Source of the DNA: Peribacillus sp. FSL E2-0218 | GTDB taxonomy: Bacteria; Bacillota; Bacilli; Bacillales; DSM-1321 | DNA: 64,000 bases | Assembly: GCF_037992945.1 (NCBI RefSeq) | Contig: NZ_CP150304.1 | Coordinates: 5,036,501-5,100,500, forward strand | Direction: 5' to 3' | Shown: positions 16,510 to 24,937 of the stretch, piece after piece | Layout of the letters: every line of letters begins with the position of its first letter | Numbering within the stretch: position 1 is the first letter of the stretch | Notes under the pieces: generated by a model | Told to the model about the DNA's origin: nothing | Databases searched by the model: none | What the model saw: only the letters and a program-made list of their open reading frames with translations | Program-made: the position numbers and the translations under genes

Positions 16510-16830
16510 GGATGATTCGGGATGGTTACTCGGCAGACGATAACCATTGTCGGTTCGGGGCGGTTTCTCGGAAGTTGCTTGCGAATATCGGGAATTCACT
16601 CGGCGAATTTGGGACTTTTACTCGCCAATTTGACGACTTTACTCGCCAATTTGGGCGTTGCCTCGAAATGTGAGGCGGGTTCTCGGAAAGATATCGCTTT
16701 TCACACGCTTTTTTGCTGTTTCGCGCCAATTTCTGGCGTTGCTCATCAATTTGACGCGGTTTCTCCGCATGACTACTGCTTATTTTCACGATTTCAGCGC
16801 GTTACTCACCAATTCATGCAGCAGCAGGAG
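16510..16830. repeat. degenerate tandem repeat, about 20-24 base units
   Basis: About a dozen diverged units, best seen as TTTACTCGCCAATTTGGGCG and neighbours (ACTCGGCGAATTTGGGAC, ACTCGCCAATTTGACGAC, CGCGCCAATTTCTGGCG, CTCATCAATTTGACGCGG, CTCACCAATTCATGCAGC). Both strands happen to have long open frames across it, but no frame has a ribosome binding site or protein-like composition. It fills the space between the marR promoter and the end of the sorbosone-dehydrogenase-like gene. Confidence 0.6.
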
Positions 16831-16942
16831 CCCCCGCCATTGGGCGAGGGCTTCACGTGTAACAATAAAAATCGGTGTAGGTAAGCGTTCGCACAACTGC
16901 GGGCATTTTTTCGCTGCCTCTATTAGCGGGGGCCTGAATCCT

Positions 16943-18040
16943 TCAGGGCATATTTCCTTCTAATTGGGATAGGGGCAGACGATAAAGTTTATCATCTGTT
17001 TCATCGGGATTTCCTCGTCCGTCCGTATTGTTACTTATGAAGTATAGGAATTCTTCATCCACGAAGACATCGCGGATCCGCCCGGCATTCGTGATGATAT
17101 CCGTCATTTTGCCGCTCTTGATATCGTACTGCTTAAGCGATTCACCTCTTAAGGCTGCAATAAATAGCTTCCCATCAAAATAGGCCAGTCCGGAGGGGGC
17201 CCAAGTGTTTTCGCCTGAGTGGATCAATGGATTGATCATATCCGGTTTTTGCTGATCACCTTCAATCTCCGGCCAGCCATAGTTCTTGCCTGGATCAATT
17301 TCATTTATTTCATCATGAGCGGACTCTCCGTGCTCGCTTTCATATAACTTCCCGGCATCATCCCAGGCCAGTCCTTGCGGGTTGCGATGGCCATACGAAT
17401 AGACGTACGAATTTGCGAAAGGATTATCTTTAGGAATGGTGCCGTCTGGATTCATGCGCAAAATCTTCCCGCCTAATGAAACAGTATCTTGTGCGATTTC
17501 CGGTTTCTTGGCATCCCCTGTTGTTGCGTAAAGCATGCCATCGGGGCCAAGCTTGAGGCGTCCGCCGTGATGGTAGTCACCGCTTGGTATTCCATCGATT
17601 AACGTTTCTCGCTCCAGCCATTTATCATTGTCCTTTTGCAGGGAGACGATTCGGTTGATGGAATTCCCACTGCCATCTTCGTACGTATAATAGGCGTAGG
17701 CTCGCCTGCTTTCAGAAAAGTCGGGCGTCAATAAAAAACCAAGCAGTCCAGCTTCCGCTTTTGAAGATAATGTTTTCTTAAGCTCGACCGGTTGCCGTGT
17801 CAGCTTGCCCTTGTTCCATTCCACGATGGAGCCTGTCCGTTCTGAAACATACATCGCACTCCCAACCTTTTGGATCGACCATGGGGAATGCAGATTCGTC
17901 ACGAGTACTTCAGGATCTTGACCAAGCGTGCCCGCCACTTCTTTATCAGGCTTTGGATCGGTTTTGCTGTCCTCTTCTTTGCCATTACAACCTGCCAGAG
18001 TCAATGCAGCCATAAGGAAATATAGAAGCCATCTTTTCAA
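16943..18040 (-). CDS. glucose/sorbosone dehydrogenase-like lipoprotein
   Basis: Predicted protein of 365 residues. A short signal peptide ends in the lipobox LAGC at residue 18, so the protein should be anchored outside the membrane. The rest is a six-bladed beta-propeller of the PQQ-dependent soluble aldose dehydrogenase (GSDH) family: VTNLHSPWSIQKVG near residue 48, HHGGRLKLGPDGMLYATTGD near 155 and YSYGHRNPQGLAWD near 215. Members oxidise sugars with PQQ, but many Bacillus homologues have no proven cofactor or substrate. The start is TTG after GGGGGAAAGG. The HAD phosphatase gene lies 27 bases upstream on the same strand. Confidence 0.85.
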   Translation of the reverse strand: MKRWLLYFLMAALTLAGCNGKEEDSKTDPKPDKEVAGTLGQDPEVLVTNLHSPWSIQKVGSAMYVSERTGSIVEWNKGKLTRQPVELKKTLSSKAEAGLLGFLLTPDFSESRRAYAYYTYEDGSGNSINRIVSLQKDNDKWLERETLIDGIPSGDYHHGGRLKLGPDGMLYATTGDAKKPEIAQDTVSLGGKILRMNPDGTIPKDNPFANSYVYSYGHRNPQGLAWDDAGKLYESEHGESAHDEINEIDPGKNYGWPEIEGDQQKPDMINPLIHSGENTWAPSGLAYFDGKLFIAALRGESLKQYDIKSGKMTDIITNAGRIRDVFVDEEFLYFISNNTDGRGNPDETDDKLYRLPLSQLEGNMP

Positions 18041-18067
18041 ACGCCTTTCCCCCTTCGATTCGTGAGT

Positions 18068-18937
18068 TTAATAGGCTGACTGTTTGAGCACCTTCAATAT
18101 TGCCTGCGCTACACCTGATTCATCATTCTTGCCTGTCACTTCATCACACAGTTTTTGAATGTCGAGCGGGGCATTTCCCATGGCCACAGCCAAGCCTACC
18201 CGTTCAAACATGGATACATCATTATAATTATCGCCGATGGCCATCGTTTCCTGCATGGAACCGGATTTTTCCTTCACATATGCTTCGAGCGCCGTACCTT
18301 TTTGGGCTTCCGTACTCATGATTTCCACATTTTCACGTCCTGATGAGGTGACGGTGACTCCACCTTGCCCGTTCAATTTCGAAGCAACTTGATTCAATAA
18401 ATCTAAATCTTTGGAGAAGCTGAGGATTTTATAATATTCCACATTAGAATGGCTGAATAGCTCGGAATAGTCGGAGATCGATGTAACTTGTCCAAGCTGC
18501 AAGCGCTCCTCTGCGAATTTCCTCATTCTCTCGGCATCCATCTCGGGATTGGCCGTTACGAATATGTCCACCAAAACGGATATTGATTTTTCGTAATTTT
18601 TGGAATAAATCCCCTGGCTCGTATAAATTTCGAAATAAATCCCTTGTTCCTCAAGGATTTCAGCGACCATTTTTGCAGTGGCAGCAGACATTGGATTCGA
18701 AGCGGCAATCTTTCCTTCCTTTGTGAACAAGGCCGCCCCATTCACAGAGATGACAGGGCAATCGATATTCGCTTCATCTAAAGCGAACCTTGCTTCGACG
18801 TATGATCTCCCAGTGGCGATGATCACTTCCACCCCTTCTCTTTGTGCCTTCTGGATCGCCTCTTTATTTTCCACACTGACCTTTTGCATTTTGTTTAATA
18901 ATGTTCCGTCCATGTCAATCGCAATCGTCTTTATCAA
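18068..18937 (-). CDS. Cof-type HAD-IIB sugar phosphatase
   Basis: Predicted protein of 289 residues. HAD motif I is IDMDGTLLN (nucleophile and acid/base Asp), motif II ATGRS near residue 42, the motif III lysine is near AQKGTALEAY (about 205), and motif IV is GDNYNDVSMF near 235. The type IIB cap lies between motifs II and III. Cof-like enzymes hydrolyse sugar phosphates, PLP or FMN; the substrate cannot be set from sequence. The start is TTG at 18937 with AAAGGAG nine bases upstream. Confidence 0.87.
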   Translation of the reverse strand: MIKTIAIDMDGTLLNKMQKVSVENKEAIQKAQREGVEVIIATGRSYVEARFALDEANIDCPVISVNGAALFTKEGKIAASNPMSAATAKMVAEILEEQGIYFEIYTSQGIYSKNYEKSISVLVDIFVTANPEMDAERMRKFAEERLQLGQVTSISDYSELFSHSNVEYYKILSFSKDLDLLNQVASKLNGQGGVTVTSSGRENVEIMSTEAQKGTALEAYVKEKSGSMQETMAIGDNYNDVSMFERVGLAVAMGNAPLDIQKLCDEVTGKNDESGVAQAILKVLKQSAY

Positions 18938-19029
18938 TTCAACCGGCTCCTTTATTACAATATAATCCCTATTCTAACCGAAAGAGCGTCGATAAACACG
19001 TTTTACAACCTTGCAGTGAATATTGATCG

Positions 19030-19072
19030 AAAAAATATAAATAAACTGCACCTGATAAGGAGAGGTGCAGTT
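19030..19072 (-). terminator. terminator of the twin P-loop ATPase gene
   Basis: On the minus strand AACTGCACCT pairs with AGGTGCAGTT around a nine-base loop, then TTATTTATATTTTTT. Confidence 0.88.
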
Positions 19073-19079
19073 CAATTTT

Positions 19080-20198
19080 TTAATGCAGGATCGTTTGGCT
19101 GTCAATCGCCTGCGCCCGTTCAATGATCTGTTCATGAATGTCACTACGAATGTCATCTATCGCAGTAAAGTCCATGGCTTTCACATAAATTTTTTCAAGT
19201 TCGTCATGCAGCTCTTTTGCTTTGGCCAGGCTTGCTGTCGCTTCATTCATCTTCTCCCTGTACCTGGAGGAAACATCCTTGATCTGATCGGCATAAATTT
19301 CATCCGTTCCCGGCAGGATCGCCGTTTTATATATATCGATGATCTCATCACCTTCGCAGCTCGGAAAATATTCATGAGGAGCTGTGCTGTCGAATATGGC
19401 GATACCTACCTCGCGGACGATGACCATGTCCAGGCTATGCGGATCGAAACCGCAATGATACACCTCCACATCGAAGCCCCTTTGCTCCGCAGCCTTTGCA
19501 ATCTTTTTCAGCATCGTCGATTTTCCCGAACCGGGACGCCCTTTTAAAAAGTAGCGTTTCTGTACGCCCTCCGTGATATTCGGTATGAAATCGACCGCTC
19601 CCTTTGGCGTGGCGGCACCTAAAAAACGATGACGAACATCCGCCTTCTTATTAAGGACGATATCTCGATAAAAGCCTTCTATCAATTTATTGGTCAGCCC
19701 ATTCAATTTAGCGAAGTCGATGTTTGCCTTATAGATGTCCTCCCATTCATCATGTATCTTCAATGCTTCGGAGAAAAGGGCATAGGCCTTCTCGAAGCTT
19801 TTGCTTCTCGCATTCGTCAGCCTTATGATGGACGCTCTTTCCGAAGCGAGCTGCTGTGAATTCCAGGCTGACCCCAAATTGACATATTCCTCTACAGCCC
19901 CTGGTGCCTTCGGTTCAATCACATGCGGAGCGGTCCCATCCACAAGACCGATTTTCAAAGCCGGTATGATGACCCCATCGATGGAATCATTATCGGAAGA
20001 ACAATGTAAATACTCGATATCAAAGTTTTTATCCAGCCATTCCTGGCCGATTTTTTTCATGATGGTCGATTTTCCCGAACCAGGTCCGCCTTTTAAAATG
20101 AATAATCTTTCCAAACCTGCCAAATTCGAATCATATAAACTATAAAAACCTTTAGCGGTATTGCCGCCGGCGAAATAATGCATCACTTTTCCCGTCAC
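19080..20198 (-). CDS. P-loop ATPase with two duplicated nucleotide-binding halves
   Basis: Predicted protein of 372 residues with two Walker A motifs in equivalent contexts: LFILKGGPGSGKSTIMKKIG near residue 35 and YFLKGRPGSGKSTMLKKIA near 215. After each comes a matching D(I/V)E(Y/V)(L/Y)HC stretch and a DSTAPH/DGTAPH segment, so the halves arose by internal duplication. This is the family annotated as PRK06851 in Firmicutes; its function is unknown. The frame opens at 20285, but AGGGAG nine bases before a GTG at 20198 marks the likely start (VTGKVMHYFAGG). It is transcribed alone with a strong terminator. Confidence 0.78.
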   Translation of the reverse strand: MTGKVMHYFAGGNTAKGFYSLYDSNLAGLERLFILKGGPGSGKSTIMKKIGQEWLDKNFDIEYLHCSSDNDSIDGVIIPALKIGLVDGTAPHVIEPKAPGAVEEYVNLGSAWNSQQLASERASIIRLTNARSKSFEKAYALFSEALKIHDEWEDIYKANIDFAKLNGLTNKLIEGFYRDIVLNKKADVRHRFLGAATPKGAVDFIPNITEGVQKRYFLKGRPGSGKSTMLKKIAKAAEQRGFDVEVYHCGFDPHSLDMVIVREVGIAIFDSTAPHEYFPSCEGDEIIDIYKTAILPGTDEIYADQIKDVSSRYREKMNEATASLAKAKELHDELEKIYVKAMDFTAIDDIRSDIHEQIIERAQAIDSQTILH

Positions 20199-20289
20199 TT
20201 CCACACTCTCCCTCACAATAGAAATGTGATCTTCAAGACAGCGTATGCGGCAAAAATCAAATAGGTGAATGCCCAAGGATGCCATTGTC

Positions 20290-20766
20290 CTATTTGATAA
20301 GAGCGACGGACTCCGCCTGCGTGATTTCGAGGAAATCTGCCGGATTCAGGACAATCTGGGTGCCGATCCTCCCCGCGCTTACGATGATTTCAAACAAGTT
20401 CGATGCACTTTCATCGATGAAGGTCGGGTATTGCTTTTTCATGCCGATCGGTGAACAGCCCCCCCGTATGTAGCCGGTGTTTTTTTGAAGGTCCTTGACG
20501 GCGAGCATTTCCATTTTTTTCGCTCCTGCCGCCTTGGCCGCTTTTTTCATATCCAGTTCGGCCGCTACTGGAATCACAAAAACATAAAGCTGCTGCGGCC
20601 CGCTATGGGTAACGAGCGTTTTAAAGACGCTTCCAGGCGCCTTTCCGATTTTTTCGGCGACGGTAATTCCATCGATCTTTCCATCACGTGCATCATAACT
20701 CATCATCCCATATTCGATTGAATGGTTATCAAGAATTCGCATTGCATTCGTTTTACTGGCTCCCAT
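20290..20766 (-). CDS. ybaK: YbaK/EbsC-type aminoacyl-tRNA deacylase
   Basis: Predicted protein of 158 residues of the YbaK/ProX editing-domain family. Family features are the TNAMRIL start, GITVAEKIGKAPGSVFKTLV with the invariant Lys near residue 50, VIPVAAELDMKKAAKAAGAKK near 75, and GYIRGGCSPIG near 100. YbaK hydrolyses Cys-tRNA(Pro) and some related mischarged species. AAGGGGAATGTCAT precedes the ATG at 20766. Confidence 0.88.
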   Translation of the reverse strand: MGASKTNAMRILDNHSIEYGMMSYDARDGKIDGITVAEKIGKAPGSVFKTLVTHSGPQQLYVFVIPVAAELDMKKAAKAAGAKKMEMLAVKDLQKNTGYIRGGCSPIGMKKQYPTFIDESASNLFEIIVSAGRIGTQIVLNPADFLEITQAESVALIK

Positions 20767-20799
20767 ATGACATTCCCCTTATCTTTTTTACCATCTTAT

Positions 20800-20835
20800 C
20801 AAAAACAAAAGCACAGTGCTTATGCAGCTGTGCCT
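20800..20835 (-). terminator. terminator of gntK
   Basis: On the minus strand GGCACAG pairs with CTGTGCT across an 11-base loop, followed by TTTGTTTTTG, just past the gntK stop codon. Confidence 0.8.
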
Positions 20836-20846
20836 TTCCTTCACGT

Positions 20847-22385
20847 TCATTCCAAATGGCGTCTTTGAAATTCGGCAATGCGGCTGTAGTCAGCCTCCAA
20901 TTGCCTGCTCACGGATAAATAGATCGACATCAGCTCTTCGTAAACTTTAACGTTAGCCTCGATCGGCACAAGCTCATCCGTATCGCCTATCATCCCTTCC
21001 ACTTCATCGAGGCTTTCGATTTCCCCTAAAGCATAAAGCCCAAGCACGGCTGCCCCTAAGCTAGAACTTTCAAAGCTTTCAGGGATCGTCACGTTCTGAT
21101 TGAAGACATCAGCCATGATTTGACGCCACAGCTTCGAGCGGACAAACCCGCCACTTGCATGGATCTTCTCGGGTGCGCCAGCCAGTTCCCTTACAGCAAG
21201 GAGGACACTATAGAGGTTATACATCACGCCTTCGAGTACCGCCCGGACCATATGATCACGTGTATGGTGAAGGGCCAATCCAAAGAAGGAGCCCCTTGCA
21301 TCGGCACTCCATAATGGCGCACGCTCCCCAGCCATATACGGGTGGAAAATGAGCCCATCCGATCCAGGTGCAATAGTCGAGGCCATATCCGTCAAAATTT
21401 CATAAGAATCCAGTCCGGAAGCCTTCGCTTTTTCAATTTCGACACGGCCAAATTGATCTCGAGCCCAGCGGAAGGTGATGCCCCCGTTATTGACCGGCCC
21501 GCCGATCACCCAATGATTTTCAGTAAGAGCGTAACAGAAGGTCCTGCCTTTTGGATCAGTAAGCGGGCGATCACTGACGGTCCTTACTGCACCGCTCGTG
21601 CCGACCGTGATTGCCAGGACCCCTGGCTTGATGGCATTTTGCCCTAAGTTGGCAAGTACGCCATCACTCGCACCGATCACGAACGGGGTGCCTTCCTGAA
21701 TGTTCATGGCTGCGGCCAATTCCGTACTTAAGCCAGAAAGGACCTGTGTTGTCGGGACAAGCGCCGGCAGCCTGTCCGCATCGATTCCGGCAATGCTAAG
21801 TGCCTCTTCATCCCATTTCAGCTCATTCAAGTTGAACATACCCGTTGCGGAAGCTAGCGAGTGATCCATCACATACTCATTGAAGAATTTATAAAAGATA
21901 TATTCTTTGATTCCGATGAATTTGTATGTATCTTCAAAAATGTCCGGATGCTCGTTTCTTAACCACATGATTTTCGTAATCGGGGACATCGGGTGAATGG
22001 GGGTCCCTGTCCGATGATACAATTGCATCCCTTGTTCCGAGGCCTTCAATTGCTCTGCATAAGCAACACTTCGGTTATCTGCCCAAGTCATGCTATTCGT
22101 CAGCGGCCTGCCGTCCTTCCCCATGGCGATCAAGCTATGCATCGCTGAACTGAATGATAGGAAGCCCAGTTCGTCCTTGCCCACTTCACTTGCTATCATC
22201 ACTTCGGCTATCGCCAGGATGACCGCTTTATATATTTCCTCGGGGTCTTGTTCAGCAACGGACGGGGTAGGGCTATGAAGGGGATATCCTTTCGAACATG
22301 ATTGGACGACCTCCCCCCCTTTTGAAAAAAGAACGACCTTCGTACTTGTCGTGCCGATATCGATGCCCATCATATAACCTGCCAT
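20847..22385 (-). CDS. gntK: gluconate kinase, FGGY family
   Basis: Predicted protein of 512 residues, the normal length for Bacillus GntK. It phosphorylates gluconate to 6-phosphogluconate. The FGGY fold is clear: GIDIGTTSTKVVLFS phosphate-binding loop at the N-terminus, MTWADNRS near residue 98, catalytic-Asp region GASDGVLANLG near 245, and ASGGFVRSKLWRQIMADVF near 410. The rest of the gnt operon (gntR, gntP, gntZ) is absent, so it is an orphan here. The frame of an 85-codon ORF over its start looks spurious. Confidence 0.9.
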   Translation of the reverse strand: MAGYMMGIDIGTTSTKVVLFSKGGEVVQSCSKGYPLHSPTPSVAEQDPEEIYKAVILAIAEVMIASEVGKDELGFLSFSSAMHSLIAMGKDGRPLTNSMTWADNRSVAYAEQLKASEQGMQLYHRTGTPIHPMSPITKIMWLRNEHPDIFEDTYKFIGIKEYIFYKFFNEYVMDHSLASATGMFNLNELKWDEEALSIAGIDADRLPALVPTTQVLSGLSTELAAAMNIQEGTPFVIGASDGVLANLGQNAIKPGVLAITVGTSGAVRTVSDRPLTDPKGRTFCYALTENHWVIGGPVNNGGITFRWARDQFGRVEIEKAKASGLDSYEILTDMASTIAPGSDGLIFHPYMAGERAPLWSADARGSFFGLALHHTRDHMVRAVLEGVMYNLYSVLLAVRELAGAPEKIHASGGFVRSKLWRQIMADVFNQNVTIPESFESSSLGAAVLGLYALGEIESLDEVEGMIGDTDELVPIEANVKVYEELMSIYLSVSRQLEADYSRIAEFQRRHLE

Positions 22386-22721
22386 ACTAACATCATGCTC
22401 CTTCCTCTTAAACGATTGAATTCAATAGTAAAAATGGAAGCTGTGGAACGATTGCTATGATCGAGTCCACAACCATTAAGATTTTTTTCATTTGTGAAAT
22501 ATCCTTCATTTAATACCAATAATTTCATCTTAACACACGCTGCAGAAGGACGGGCATTACGGATCCGATCTGGATAACACGATGAGTGATCCCTGAACCG
22601 CTTTACTAGAGTATCCATATCTATCATTTTTTAGAGGCGGCTCGCAATTTCAATGAAAAAAGGAGCAGCGAATCCGTTCATGATGAACTAAACCCGATGC
22701 CCCATCTATTCTGAAGTGCTG

Positions 22722-23417
22722 TCATTCACCAATAAAAAGAGGCCCTGCTTTACGCTTGATTTCTTCCTCCAAATATAAGGGATAAGCAAGAAGGAAGCAG
22801 GTGGATGGGCCGGATGATTTTTCGATATCGACTCTATTGCTTATACAATCGGGAACACCTTCCCCGCTTCGGTCCAGGTGCTTCCATTCATAGGCGATTC
22901 CCTTCGATCCGATTGGAAGCGCCTCCACTCCTTCAAGCTCACAAAGACTTTTATATAAGGATAGAGGGGCAACCCATTCTTGCTGTTTCAGCACGTCCTC
23001 CCCGACGAGCGGCCTGCCGATGAGGGCCATTTTCCGTGAATGGTTTGGTTGCATTGCCAGGTCATTCCTTCGCTTGCCAAGGACGATGAGACCAAGAGCC
23101 GATTGAAGCAGCGGCATGTTCGTTTCCGTGCTTCCCGTAATCGGAAGATCCAGACCCAATTCGTCCAAGCCTTGCATGATACCTTTGCTCAAGCCCTCCC
23201 AAGCTTCATCGCCGCAAAAATTATGGAGGACGACCGATATGGGAATTCCGCCAACGCTTAAGCATTCCATGACGGCCACCCTGAAGGAATAATAGCCGAC
23301 GATTTCATATGGAACCTGAACAAAATCGTTTTCCTTCAGTCCTATTCCGCCACTATTGTCACTTGATAGTATCAATGATTCCGATTCGGAGAATGGCAAA
23401 ACCAAGGAATCACTCAT
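22722..23417 (-). CDS. cblS: alpha-ribazole kinase CblS
   Basis: Predicted protein of 231 residues resembling the N-terminal part of AIR-synthase/PurM-like proteins: LILSSDNSGGIGLKENDFVQVP near residue 15, then the GYYSFRVAVMECLSVGGIP stretch. CblS proteins of Firmicutes phosphorylate alpha-ribazole to alpha-ribazole phosphate, letting cells without CobT use a salvaged lower ligand. It is the last gene of the cobalamin operon; its start overlaps the cblT stop (ATGA, 23414-23417). The pairing with the ECF-type protein upstream is what makes the CblS call convincing. Confidence 0.82.
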   Translation of the reverse strand: MSDSLVLPFSESESLILSSDNSGGIGLKENDFVQVPYEIVGYYSFRVAVMECLSVGGIPISVVLHNFCGDEAWEGLSKGIMQGLDELGLDLPITGSTETNMPLLQSALGLIVLGKRRNDLAMQPNHSRKMALIGRPLVGEDVLKQQEWVAPLSLYKSLCELEGVEALPIGSKGIAYEWKHLDRSGEGVPDCISNRVDIEKSSGPSTCFLLAYPLYLEEEIKRKAGPLFIGE

Positions 23418-23908
23418 GATATCGATCCATCTTTAAGAATCGATTTTCTCAAGATAGGCTGCAAGCGGGGCAGTAAAAGGGCCGCCAAGGCAATATTTAT
23501 CGCCGATGCAGCTGTTAATCCCGGCACTGTCAGCATATAGAATCCGGGACTGACCAGAAACACAAACGGCAGGCCCAAAATGAATGAATTGCCGATAAAA
23601 AAGAGGAAATAGGCGGACAGTTTTTTTCCTTGTATGAATAAAACGCCAAACATCCATACGAGCACGGCCATTTCAGCCATGATCAAAAAGTGAAATGGCC
23701 CCAATGGCAGGCCGCCGATGAACGCTGAAATGATATGTCCAAGTCCCGCTACGAGCGCTCCCGATACCGGGCCGAGGATGACAGCCGCCAAAAGGGCCGG
23801 AAAACTGTCCAAGGCGATACTGCCGATCGGGGAAGGGATTTTGAGCATCGCCCCCACGGCGGATAAGGCAATGAATAAAGCGATCACACTGATTCTTCTT
23901 ACGTCCAT
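23414..23908 (-). CDS. cblT: alpha-ribazole transporter CblT (ECF S-component type)
   Basis: Predicted membrane protein of 164 residues with about five hydrophobic helices and the ECF substrate-binding subunit pattern (VIALFIALSAVGAMLKIPSP...ALDSFPALLAAVILGP...GLGHIISAFIGGLPLGPFHF). In Firmicutes CblT takes up alpha-ribazole and is encoded next to CblS, as here. The start at 23908 follows AAAGGAG by four bases and lies one base after the cobO/pduO stop. A general ECF module for energising it is not in the window. Confidence 0.82.
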   Translation of the reverse strand: MDVRRISVIALFIALSAVGAMLKIPSPIGSIALDSFPALLAAVILGPVSGALVAGLGHIISAFIGGLPLGPFHFLIMAEMAVLVWMFGVLFIQGKKLSAYFLFFIGNSFILGLPFVFLVSPGFYMLTVPGLTAASAINIALAALLLPRLQPILRKSILKDGSIS

Positions 23909-23909
23909 G

Positions 23910-24494
23910 TTACTCCTTTTCCTTTCTTTTCCCTCCACGGAATACATTTGCACTGCGGATGTATTCCACATCTTTCACACCTAGCCGGAAGTTGATGACA
24001 CGTGCTACCGCAAAGAAGTAATCCGATAAACGGTTTAAATATTGAAGCGATAAAGGGGAGACGGCTGCGCCCGACTTGATCAAGGAAACGACCAATCGTT
24101 CCGCCCTTCTAGTAACCGTACGGGCGATATGGATGGTTGCTGCCGCTTTCGATCCGCCTGGCAAAATGAATTTTTCCAATTCCGGCGCTTCGACGATGAA
24201 CGCGTCAATCCGTTCTTCCAAATACGTAATCGCCTCATCCGTCAGCTTTTGCGGGGCCTTCTCGGATACCGTCGCCAGATCACCGCCACAGTCAAATAAC
24301 TCATGCTGGATTTTCTCGAGATCTGCCAGTACATCGGCAAATAGCGCTGCGTCCAATTCAGCCACCGCAAGGCCGATATAGCTATTCACCTCATCGACCG
24401 TTCCATATGATTCGACCCGGATGTCGTCCTTGTCAAGGCGCCCCCCGATAACACTCGTTTGTCCTTTATCTCCTGTACGCGTATAGATTTTCAT
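23910..24494 (-). CDS. pduO: ATP:cob(I)alamin adenosyltransferase, PduO type
   Basis: Predicted protein of 194 residues; attaches the 5'-deoxyadenosyl group to cobalt. PduO-family motifs are TRTGDKGQTSVIGGRLDKDDIRVE at the N-terminus (ATP binding), DEVNSYIG near residue 35, FILPGGSKAAATIHIARTVTRRAER near 113, and the LNRLSDYFFAVARVIN helix near 152. AGGAGG lies before the ATG. In this operon it supplies adenosylated corrinoid for CbiB, CobU and CobS. The enzyme is often annotated cobO or cobA in Bacilli, although CobA proper is a different fold. Confidence 0.9.
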   Translation of the reverse strand: MKIYTRTGDKGQTSVIGGRLDKDDIRVESYGTVDEVNSYIGLAVAELDAALFADVLADLEKIQHELFDCGGDLATVSEKAPQKLTDEAITYLEERIDAFIVEAPELEKFILPGGSKAAATIHIARTVTRRAERLVVSLIKSGAAVSPLSLQYLNRLSDYFFAVARVINFRLGVKDVEYIRSANVFRGGKRKEKE

Positions 24495-24508
24495 TCCAAT
24501 TGCCTCCT

Positions 24509-24937
24509 CTATTTTATTCGCTGGTTAATTCCATACCAGATGATATCAACCCGGCTCGATAAGGATGCCACATCCTGATAGACCCAGCCGCAGGCATCAC
24601 GCCAGCGACGATCGGTTGCTTTCATCGGCACGATTCCTTTGGATAGGTCAGAGCCGATGACGATGCAGCTGCGTTCAGCCCTTTCCTTCTCCCATATTCG
24701 CCAGTCGGCGATGATTTCCTGCCATTTTTCGCGAATTGAATCAGTCGTCATCTTTCTGGCATCCGCCTGAATCCAGCCATCCAAGCCTTGCAATACGACG
24801 GTCTTGCCTTGGAAATCCTTTCGCCTTGGCTGTTCTTTTTGATAACCGGAAAGCCACAGGACCTCACTCTCCAGTTCATACACCCGCTTTACCCATTCAG
24901 ATTTTCCATTATAGGCACCGCCTGTAACAAAGTGCAT
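24509..24937 (-). CDS. short CobU-like P-loop protein
   Basis: Predicted protein of 142 residues. It starts HFVTGGAYNGKSEW, a P-loop like that of CobU/CobP (FVTGGVRSGKSSFAE in the full-length CobU encoded 1.3 kb upstream). It is about 50 residues shorter than CobU and lacks the His used for guanylylation in CobU (RHQKDR in the full paralogue). It may therefore keep only the kinase half-reaction or serve another corrinoid step; this is inference. Its first 49 bases overlap the end of cobC. Similar short genes occur in cobalamin operons of other Bacillaceae. Confidence 0.7.
   Translation of the reverse strand: MHFVTGGAYNGKSEWVKRVYELESEVLWLSGYQKEQPRRKDFQGKTVVLQGLDGWIQADARKMTTDSIREKWQEIIADWRIWEKERAERSCIVIGSDLSKGIVPMKATDRRWRDACGWVYQDVASLSSRVDIIWYGINQRIK

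Noticed and set aside
16510..16830. CRISPR array
   Set aside because: Units are short and diverged and there are no unique spacers between exact repeats; no cas genes are nearby.
16522..16884. 120-codon open frame on the plus strand, with another of 87 codons on the minus strand
   Set aside because: Both run through the degenerate repeat block; neither has a ribosome binding site, and the composition follows the repeat.
22370..22627. 85-codon minus-strand frame upstream of gntK
   Set aside because: It overlaps the gntK start in another frame, lacks a ribosome binding site and shows no protein family features.
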